Shown here piece by piece: positions 25,299-34,414 of a stretch of DNA of 64,000 nt (the first letter of the stretch is position 1; each line of letters begins with the position of its first letter). The DNA is from Himantopus leucocephalus. Its lineage: Eukaryota > Chordata > Aves > Charadriiformes > Recurvirostridae. The stretch spans positions 58,249,395 to 58,313,394 of the forward strand of contig RSEF01000003.1 of NCBI GenBank assembly GCA_003993805.1, written 5' to 3'. The notes beneath the pieces are model-generated. The model did not search any database. It was not told where the DNA came from and saw nothing but the letters and a program-made list of their open reading frames with translations. The translations under genes were made by a program, and so were the position numbers.

Positions 25299-25502
25299 TC
25301 TGATATTAAAAGGCAGAATTTAGACTTCAGATATGAAAGTTTACTGCTACTTATCTTTAACAGATTTTCCTCAATACTCTAGGATAACTTNGGGCTACAA
25401 TGATGGACACTCTCATATTAAAAGGCAGAATTTAGACTTCAAATATGAAAGTTTACTCCTACTTATCTTTAACAGATTTTCCTCAATACTCTAGGATAAC
25501 TT
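25276..25502. repeat. Near-identical direct duplication across a single N (join at 25,391)
   Basis: About 115 bases ending at 25,390 recur as 25,392-25,502, with a small deletion and a few substitutions. The copies abut a single N. It overlaps the preceding duplication, so this short interval seems to contain three partial versions of one sequence. Probable assembly artefact. Confidence 0.85.
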
Positions 25503-25811
25503 ATGGCTTTTGGACTAGTATTGTATTTTCTTTTGTTTATGCTTGAAATTAAATTTTTGTGAAATACTGTACTGGTAAATGTAAATAGCATGTAAATTCT
25601 TCTGTATTATTTTATAGAACATTCGTAGTCTGAAGTGAGAGCTTTAAAATTACTTGTTACAAACTTTCAGAATTGGGAAGCTATGAGCTGCTCTAATTTA
25701 AAAATCATTGAGTCATTAGGTTTACCTGTTCTATTTTCTTATTTTGTCTGCTTACTTTTAAAGTCTATAAATAAAAATAACCCAAGTCCAATTTTTTGCA
25801 TTGATTTGCAG

Positions 25812-25892
25812 GAGTGACAAGTAACACCATTCAGCCTGCTCCTCAGAATATTCCTCTAGTCGATCCTTCCCTTTACAGTGCTCAGTCTGCAG
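25812..25892 (+). CDS. VTA1: VTA1 penultimate coding exon (linker before the VSL domain)
   Basis: 81-base exon with acceptor ttgcag and donor GTAAGA. The first two bases complete a Gly codon; 26 codons and one further base follow. It reads VTSNTIQPAPQNIPLVDPSL, then YSAQSA. This matches the Pro-rich linker of vertebrate VTA1 (LIP5/SBP1), where human has a STGVASNTIQPTPQ-type sequence. VTA1 is a cytosolic ESCRT-III cofactor that binds CHMP proteins through N-terminal MIT domains and activates the VPS4 ATPase in multivesicular body sorting. The linker is flexible and poorly conserved, so several substitutions are expected. The MIT-domain exons are not in the window. Confidence 0.93.
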
Positions 25893-26874
25893 GTAAGATG
25901 GTGGCATTTGTATTATCTGTACATAGACGTGTTGCGTCCTGTGTGTCTCCCGTGTAATGAAGGCAGAAGTTTGAGAAATAATGTCATCATTATCTGAATG
26001 CTACTAATTCAGAAATCCTTAAAAGAATGGACATCATCTAAACATTGTGTTGCTAAGAGTTTAATAGTTTCCTAAAGCTTTGCTACAGTGTATAATTAGT
26101 GTTGTCTGACTTTTTCAAACCAATGAGCTACTGTTAGTCTTTTTATTATTTATGTTGTTGCTTCTCAGATAAGGTCCTGATATACTTAGCAAAGCCTATG
26201 TTCCTGGTGGCCTTGCTAAAGTATATTTTTGGTAATTAATACACATTCCCTTTACTTATGGACTGGCCCTGTAGAAGAAATTTTAAGTTATTTATTCACT
26301 TCATTAAATAATCACAACATTCCAGTGGTGTTTTCTGTTGCAGCATAATTGTTATGTGTGCTCGTTAGATTCTAAGTAGTACCTGTATTAAACAAAATAA
26401 TTTATAAGGTACTGCTAACGATGTCATTTTGATGTACCATATAATCAAGGCTTTTATCTTTTAAAATGCCATCTGTCTGATGTTAAAATCACTGATAATC
26501 TATATTACATATATTTTATGTCTGCTTGCATATATCATGCTTTGAAGTGCACACTAAATGCTAACCTTAGGGAAACCATGGCCTGTGAAAGAGTAGTGAT
26601 TGGCAACAAAGCTGGAATCATCCTAGATTCTAATTTGAACACTGATGTGCATTTGGACAAATTATTAACTGTTTTCTAGGAATTTTTCTGTCTGTGGAAT
26701 AGAGGTATAAAAAGATAAGTTACACCTGTTTCTAATAATCAGATTTTTGTTGGCAACATGGATGTTGAGTGAGGAGAGGTCTAGAAGTCCCGGTATAAAA
26801 TATCTTTACATTCTACCCTACAGTTTATCCTCACCAGGGAAAGCTGATAGTGTACGGAATTCATGTTTTAAGTT

Positions 26875-26910
26875 CCAGTACTAGATACAGTCTGTATCCA
26901 GTACTAGATA
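26875..26910. repeat. Short direct repeat with a central palindrome
   Basis: The 13-mer ccagtactagata occurs at 26,875-26,887 and again at 26,898-26,910. The bases between and overlapping (26,884-26,898) form the near-perfect palindrome gatacag-t-ctgtatc. Intronic; no function is suggested by context. Confidence 0.8.
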
Positions 26911-27264
26911 ACAGTTGCCTGTTATGACTACTGAGTTTTAATAGGTATATCCCTGTATATTGTAACTTAAAAATAGTTAGAGATTTTAGTTTATTATGTT
27001 GTTGAAGAGGGTGTCAATGTTAAAATACCAGCTTTACTGAAAAAGCATTTTTGATTCAATGGAATGCTATAATAGGAATTCGGTGTTTAGCTTGATTTTT
27101 AGTCTGCTGTCATAAGAATGCTTAAGGATGTGTCCATCTTAATATATTAGGAAGCCATTTTTGTAGAAGATGTCTTAAAAAGATAAAAATAACAAAATTT
27201 ACCTTTGATAGAGACACATTAACCTTTAGTATTCTCTTGAAGAACAAAAGGCACATCCTATTGC

Positions 27265-27652
27265 TTGCCTGGCATATTACTGTAACGTCTCATGTGACAA
27301 CTCATTTTATTGAAAAAAATACCTCAGACCTGTAGCTGAACCATTTAAAATCGGTAATAGTTTTTGAGTTTTGGGGGGTGTTGTGGGGGTTTCAGTAGCA
27401 CCTTAACCAAAACATCTGAAGGCTTTCTGTAGTAACTGCTAGTTGGAAAGCAAATTTNTTTGCCTGGCATATTACTGTAATGTCTCATGTGACAACTCAT
27501 TTTATTGCAAAAAATACCTCAGACCTGTAGCTGAACCGTTTAAAATCAGTAATAGTTTTTGAGTTTTGGGGGCTGTTGTGGGGGTTTCAGTAGCACCTTA
27601 ACCAAAATATCTGAAGGCTTTCTGTAGTAACTGCTAGTTGGAAAGCAAATTT
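27265..27652. repeat. 193-base direct duplication across a single N (join at 27,458)
   Basis: 27,265-27,457 and 27,460-27,652 are the same sequence with about seven substitutions and no length change. Several differences are CpG/TpG or CpG/CpA type. The single N lies exactly at the boundary. Interpreted as an unmerged contig or haplotype overlap inside VTA1 intron 7. A true young tandem duplication is less likely because the same structure recurs at other single N's. Confidence 0.88.
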
Positions 27653-30110
27653 TGTGTTGTTTGGCAGCAGAGCTTTCATATTTAACCAGCTTATCATGAT
27701 GCTCTAGACAGTCATTCAAATAAGTTTTTGGATAACTGCTCTGAAAATTTTAGTCATCATTGTTGCTTGGTTTGAATGTTTAATTCTAGTTGTCAAAAAT
27801 GTCATAATTTTGATTTAAACTTTAATTCTTCATCAAGTATTAGAAGTTCCATTATTTGATATCTAGATAGTATCAGTGCATTGGTCCCTCTAGCCACTTA
27901 CCTGTGATAACCTGATTTAGTAAGTATATAAATATAATTCAAAAGGAATTGAGTGAATTAAGATACCCTGTGTTTGTGAGAATTCATAATAACTATCCTG
28001 CAATTAAGAGATTAAGACCCTTGCTAGCGCAGTGCTGAATCTCTAACTTGATCTAACCTGAGTATTTGCATGCCTGCATTCCTCCTCTGCACATCTGTTG
28101 TGTCACTACAAGTTTGGGTCTTGTAACAGCTTTAACTGTCACATTCTTACGAGGGAGTTTTGCGGAAGTGCACCCTGAGAGGTGATACAGCTTATATAGA
28201 TTCTTGGTTCTCAGAGCTTAGAAAATTCACTGTCAGTTATGCAGGAGTTAGAGTGCGTAAGGGATATGTCAGTCAGCAGAGATACAGTAACAGTTTTGTT
28301 TGCATGCATAGAATCAGGAAGCTTGAGAGAAATGGAAAGGGTTTGTCCTTGCCTGTCACCATCCTGTCATGCATGCCTGGTCATTACCCAGAGCATCCTC
28401 CCTTTAGCTGTATGTGTAAGAGTAACGGCAAATATCATTCTACTTGTGCTGTTGAGGAGTCCTTTCCATTCCAACAGTACTCTGTTCCACAGTAGCCGTG
28501 TTCCCTGACCTCTAAGTAGATTTAGAAATGCCTGTATCTCACAACAGATGTACTAAACTGTGGGACCCAGGAGCCCTCCCTTGTTCCTGAGTTGCAGTAT
28601 ATATATTCAAGCTAGATCCTGGCTGCGTATTGAGGTTAGACTTTGGTATGCACCATTCCTATGGAACTGAAGTTTCCTTTGGATGGGAAGGAGGGATCAG
28701 TGTTGCCCCCCAGTAGATCCATAGAGGTAGCACAGTACAAACTACACTTGCTCCATGATTTAGACACGATGTCTGTGTCTCTACTAATAAATTAAACATG
28801 TCTGTAAATATTTGACGCTGAGAACAGCTGGCACAGAACCACTCACATCCATACTATTAAACTTTTAAACCTTCTAAACAAGGTATTTTGTGAAGGCTGC
28901 CAATATTGAATGGTCTCTAGCCTGCTCTAACCACAAGTTGTGCCCAGGAATTGTTTTGGAAAGTGCTAGTTTGCGTGGGCCAAAACCATACTGGAGTCTG
29001 TTCCAGCAGTTTGACAGTGTAGACAGTCAAGTTTGAGTGCTGAGACAAATTCCTTGGCACTGTTGAATGTACTAGTATAGTCATAGCCAAACAGGATATT
29101 CCACATATTCCTGCAAGACTCTTTCTGGTAGAAGATCAAATGTATATTTTTAAAATAAATTATAGATTTTCTTTCCTTCGCATAACACGGGAGAAGCAAT
29201 TTGATTAATGCTATGATGGGAGAGAAATGTTTCGTGGCGAAGAGTGGAATATTTTATCAAAAGAAAATTAAATTAAAGTAACAGTATTCCATTGATTTTA
29301 CACAGTGTGAATCCTTCAATAATTGTCCTGTCCTGTGGGAACAGGTTTCAGAGTTTAACATTGATTTTTGAAAGTGTGAAAGCTTATGCAATTAAGCATT
29401 GGTTAATGTCTCTGACAACAGAATATAGACCTACACAGCAACTTTGTATAATGTGTGTGTGCGCTTCTCTGGTGTAGTTTGCTTAAAAAATTTATTACCC
29501 TTAGATTTTGCTAACACTAAATGCATTCATGGTTACGCTACACAGAGTTTTTATAAAATCTTCTTACATTACCATATGCTTCCTTCCACAGGTGGCATGG
29601 TATAGAGAAACCATTTGTCCATTCTACTTATGTGTATAATAATGTTTGATTTTCTACACACAAAGTAGAAATAAGAATTTGACATTTTACCTGTTTTCAT
29701 AATCTTAAGAAATCTTTGAGTATTTATATTTCAAATATCTTAAGTGCTTTAATGGGGGAAAAAAGAGCTTGTTTCAAAAATCATTTCAGTTACCTTTACC
29801 ATCACTGGTTTTGTGCACCAAGTTGCATTATTAAGATGTTCTTAAATCAGCTGCCTTGTATTTGGGCAACTTCATAAAAAGGAAAAACGTCTGATGGATA
29901 GAAAAGGGATACCAGGGAGAAACAGATACATCATGTAAAATACACATTATTTGCATTCTAAAACAGCTTTTTTCCCCAACATGATTTGCAGCATCTCTAG
30001 TCAAATCGCCTTTTGGTTTTCGCTTGTGTATCTCTTAAACTAAAAGAATCATGCTTGTTGACATTAGTTATGGGTTCCTTATGTCTGTCACATTTCAGTA
30101 GTAAATATAA

Positions 30111-30915
30111 TGGCCGGTGTGAACCTCATGGGGTTCAATAAGGCCAAGTGCAGGGTTCTGCACCTGGGTTGGCGCAACCCACAGTATCAATACAGGCTGA
30201 GGGATGAAGGGTTTCAGAGTAGCCCTGCTGAGAAGGACTTGGGGGTACTGGTGGATGAAAAGCTGGACACGAGCTGACAATGTGTGCTTGCAGCCCAGAA
30301 GGCCAACCATGTCCTGGGCTGCATCAGAAGAACCGTGGCCAGCAGGTCAAGGGAGGTGATTCTGCCCCTCTACTCTGCTCTCATGAAGATCCCACCTGGA
30401 GTACTGCGTCCAGCTCTGGACCCCTCAGCACAGGAAGGACATGGACCTGTTGGAGCGGGTCGAGAGGAGGGCCACAAAAATGATGAGAGGGCTGGAGCAC
30501 CTCTCCTATGAAGAAAGGCTGAGAGAGTTGGGGTTCAGCCTGGAGAAGAGAACGCTCTGGGGAGACCTCATTGCAGCCTTTCAGTACTTAAGGGGGGCCT
30601 ACAGGAAACATGGGGACAAACTTTTTAGTAGGGCTTGTAGCAATAAGACAGGGGGTAATGACTTTAAACTCAAAGAGTTTAGAGATTAGACTAAATATAA
30701 GGAAGAAATTTTTTACAATGAAGGTGGTGAAACATGAGAACAGGTTGCCCAGAGAGGTGGTAGATGCCCCATCCCTGGAAACGTTCAAGGTCAGGTTGGA
30801 CGGGGCTCTGAGCAACCTGATCTAGTTGAAGATGTCTCTGCTCAGTGCAGGGGAGGTTGGACTAGATGACCTTTAAAGGTCCCTTCCAACCCAAACAATT
30901 TATGATTCTGTTCTA
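30111..30915 (+). mobile_element. CR1 LINE, 5'-truncated, sense
   Basis: About 0.8 kb of the 3' end of an avian CR1. It begins in the end of the reverse-transcriptase ORF2 region (gtgaacctcatggggttcaa...gcacctgggttgg). It continues through the conserved 3' UTR (gagaacgctctggggagacc, ttttttacaatgaaggtggt, gactagatgacctttaaagg) and ends in a degraded octamer tail (atttatgattctg). The coding part is broken by stops and indels. It is the same subfamily as the copy at 43,529, with which it shares long blocks. Confidence 0.96.
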
Positions 30916-31021
30916 TAATTACTGTGCTAATAACTTCAGATTAACACTTAAGCAGGTTTGTTTCAGGAGAAATATAGTATACTTTTCTCATCTCAGTGTT
31001 TTGGGGCTTTTTTAGAGCTCA

Positions 31022-31800
31022 GAATCACAGGGTGGTTGAGGTTGGAAGGGATCCCTGGAGGTCACCTGGTCCAACCTATGTGCTCAAGCAAGTGTCCTGT
31101 AAAACAGGTTGCTCAGGACCATGTCCTTTGTGTCTCCCCCTGCCCCTGCGCTCTCCACATGGTTTAATTTGCAGCACTGAAGGAAGAAGTTTGAGAAACA
31201 GTGTCACTGTTAATTCAAAAGACAGCTTTTGAATCTCTGCAAGGATGGAGACTCCACAACCTGTCTGGTCAACCTGTGCCAATGTTCAGTCAGCCTCACA
31301 GTAAAAAGTGTTTCCAGATGTTCAGACAAGACCCTCCTGTATTTCATTTTGTACCCACTACCTCTGGTCCTGTCACAGGGCACCACTGACGAGAGCCTGG
31401 CTCAGTCCTCTATGCACCCTCCCTTCAGGTATTTATATACATTGATGAGATCCCCCTGAGCCTTCTCTTCTCCACGCTGACCAGTCCCAGCTTTGTCAGC
31501 CTCTCCTCATATGTGAGGTGCTCCAGTCCCTTCATCATCTTTGTGGCCCTTCACTGAACTCTCTCCAGGATGTCAGTCTCTCTTGTACTGAGGAGCCCCG
31601 AATTGGACACAGTACTCCAGGTGTGGCCTGGCTAGCGCTGAATAAGGGGTAAGGATCACCTCCCTCCACCTGCTGGCGACACTCCTCCTAATGCAGCCCA
31701 GGGTGCTGTTAGCCCTCTTTGCCACAAGGGCAGAGTGTTGGCTCATGGTCAAATTGTGTCCACCAGGACCCCCAGGTTCTTTTCTGCAAAGCTGCTTTCC
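31022..31800 (-). mobile_element. CR1 LINE, 5'-truncated, antisense, with an internal insertion
   Basis: Reverse-oriented CR1 beginning at the tail side (gaatcacagggtggttgagg, ggtcacctggtccaacc). It then runs through the reversed UTR (ggatggagactccacaacct) and the ORF2 end (ggcctggctagcgctgaata, ctaatgcagcccagggtgct). The order is interrupted at about 31,127-31,222 by roughly 95 bases not seen in normal CR1. This copy is more diverged and of a different subfamily from the sense copy 0.1 kb to its left. Confidence 0.94.
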
Positions 31801-33058
31801 CTTTCTCCAAAGCTGCTTAACCCTTAGAATACGTGAATTGAAGTCAGTTGCTAACTTTTGTGGGTTAGCACACCTTAGTTAACCTTTGATGTAAGTACAG
31901 ACATTATAGTTAAGTTTCACATTATTTTGAAAACTTAAGAACACAGAGCTGTTTTATTTCTGTTCTGCCTGTCCATTGTGAGGTGCTGACTTCAATAGGG
32001 GCTGAGGCCACTGAGCACATCAAAAGATCAACACCCTTACTGTGTAAACTTTGGTTTATAAATTTAAAATTGTTACCTTTTTTCCCTCAAGTTATGTCAT
32101 AATAGCATCTGAAGTAGATTTCATAATAAATAAGGCTTTATGCCAGCAAAACATTAATAGAGCTCCTACTGTATAAATAAGATTAGACTGGTGAATTTAG
32201 GCTTCCTTCCAATAAATTAGTTGAATACTGGACTGCTGATGCCTTGGCCACTTTTTAAAGAATAATTTTGTAGTTTCTTTTGGCATCAGAGCATAAAGCC
32301 ACTTTGAGGGGAACTTGGTCTTTTTAATTCCTTAAAGATGTTCAGTAATGTGGTCACAGATTGACCCCAGCTGCTTTTAGTCTGTGACTTTATTTAGGTT
32401 ACAAAATAACCTAAGTGTGTACCTGTGTTTATGCACTCCCTCAAGTATATTTACTTACATGTATTTTATTGTATGTATTTTAAGAGATTTAATGTGACTT
32501 CACTTATTCAGCAGTAAACTAATATACATTGCAATGATAATGAGCCTACCAAGTTGTCATGTGCCTCAATATTCAACAGTTATTTTGTGGTTATACTTAT
32601 TTATTGAAGGGAAAATAAGTAGACTTGTAGAGTATATTTTAAAAATTGATGAAATTAATCTTAAGAGCACTTACCCTTCTGCTTTTTATTGGTGTAGGGT
32701 TGTTTTGAAAACCAGCAGACCAGTCAAGTTTTTAATAATCCCAGGTTTTCCGTTTTATTTGTTTAAAAGCTGTTCTTAAATAATAAGATTGGGGAAAGGA
32801 AAAGCAAATATAATAGACATTTTCTGATAAGAACTGAGATTCTTTAGTAAATGTTCTCACAGTATTGCTAACAACAGCTTTATTTTGAAAGAAGGAGATC
32901 CAGCTAACTGAAATTGTACCATAAAAAGTATAAAAAGTGCATTTAAGTATATTCACGTCCTTGCTTAAAATTAGAAAACTGTCCTTGGAGCTCTAAATCT
33001 TTGTTTAACCAATTTTATATAAAATCTATGGTGCATTATAAAGTGCATTTTTTCTTAA

Positions 33059-33180
33059 TCATAGAATGGTTTAGGTTGGAAGGGACCTTAAAAATCATCT
33101 AGTTCCAACCCCCCTGCCATGGGCAGGGACACCTTCCACTAGACCAGGTTGCTCAAAGCCCCATCCAGCCTGGCCTTGAA
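33059..33180 (-). mobile_element. CR1 LINE 3' fragment, antisense
   Basis: 122 bases: the reversed octamer tail (tcatagaatggtttagg), ggaagggaccttaaa, then the gccatgggcagggacacctt and tccagcctggccttgaa blocks. It ends abruptly. Same subfamily as the copies at 17,221 and 42,496. Confidence 0.94.
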
Positions 33181-34268
33181 TCTGTGAAATCTGTTCATTG
33201 CTTATAAGATGCTGTGGGAAAACCTATTAAATAAATACACAATTCTTTAGTATTGCATATAATTATTTATCCGTGTTGATAAAAATCAGTCTTTTACAAG
33301 TTGAGTTGTTCTGAAAGAACATGAGTAAAGGTTTCCTAATTTATCCATAGTTTATTGGAGTGGCGTGGGATTAGCCTTAAAATTCCCAGTGAATTTGTGG
33401 GTGGAAGGAGGGACAGTAACATAACTGCTTTATTTTATGCACACATCAGTGATGCTATTCATATACTAAATCTTCCAACAGTTAGGGCATAAGTCCCTTC
33501 TATACTTTCTAGAAGACTGAATGCATGTGTGTGAGCATTACAGAATTCCCAGTGTTTTAACTTATGTCAAGAAAATACTCTGATTAATAAACAGCAGTTA
33601 ATGGTTTTATACTATATTATGAAAATAGTTTCTGCAAGTGTTCTCTGGTATTACAAAAATGGGCACATTTAATGAGATCAATCTTATTTTCGATCATCTT
33701 ACGTTAAATTGGAAACATAAACATTACTTGGATAAAATAGAAATCTAAAGTGTGCACAAACATGCCAGTGAGAAATGTTTCTACGTCTTGAAAGGTTATT
33801 CCAGTTGAGAAGGAGCAGTTTCTAACTATGTATTATTCCTGAAGAAAAGAGCAAAGTAACTGTACTGTGAACACAAAAACCACTGTCCTTGTTTCTTGCA
33901 GGTTGTAGTATGATTACAGTTAACTTATTGTTGTTAAAAAGCTCTCCTTTGCTGCCTTAGATGAAGAGCAGATCTTTCTCAAAGGTATTGACTTACTTTT
34001 GAAAGCCACTGGGTCATACAAATACCAGTGTTTAGAAAGATCCTCTTATATTTTTCAAATGCCAGCAGCAAAGAAGTTAAACATTATATTAGTGGATAGA
34101 AAAATGAACAGAAGAGACACCGTCACTTGGTCTTTGTAATATTACAACAAATACCAGCCTGGTTTTTATAATATTACCACAAATATAAGTAAAACACAGA
34201 TATTGTGTGAAAGGAAGCCTCGGTCAGATTTCTTTTATAGTAACATTGTAATACTTATGTTTTTGCAG

Positions 34269-34414
34269 GGGAAGTCCGTTTGACTCCAGAGGACTTTGCC
34301 AGAGCTCAGAAATATTGCAAATATGCTGGCAGTGCTTTGCAATATGAAGATGTGAGCACTGCTGTGCAGAATCTACAGAAGGCCCTCAAGTTACTGATTA
34401 CGGGCAGAGAATGA
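34269..34414 (+). CDS. VTA1: VTA1 last coding exon: C-terminal VSL domain
   Basis: Two bases complete the split Gly codon; 47 codons and a TGA follow. The protein starts GEVRLTPEDFARAQKYCKYA, has ALQYEDVSTAVQNLQKAL in its second helix and ends KLLITGRE. This is nearly identical to the C-terminus of human VTA1. The part forms the VSL (Vta1/SBP1/LIP5) two-helix domain, which dimerises and contacts the VPS4 beta domain to promote assembly and ATP hydrolysis during ESCRT-III disassembly. Acceptor ttttgcag; the phase agrees with the 81-base exon 8.4 kb upstream. No defects. The gene symbol is certain; the protein is only partly represented, because the MIT-domain part is missing from the window. 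Confidence 0.97.

Larger units (their letters stand above)
25034..25811 (+). other. VTA1: VTA1 intron before the penultimate exon (3' part only)
   Basis: Sequence from the gap to the exon acceptor (tttgcag). Most of its first half is taken up by near-duplicate segments around single N's at 25,252 and 25,391. The intron enters the exon in phase 1. Confidence 0.8.
25893..34268 (+). other. VTA1: VTA1 last intron (8.4 kb)
   Basis: Phase-1 intron with donor GTAAGA and acceptor ttttgcag. It contains three CR1 copies (30,111; 31,022; 33,059), a false-looking duplication at 27,265-27,652 and the small repeat at 26,875. The rest (25,893-27,264, 27,653-30,110, 31,801-33,058 and 33,181-34,268) is AT-rich and holds nothing else that I recognise. 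Open frames at 28,160-28,508 lack any family resemblance. Confidence 0.92.
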
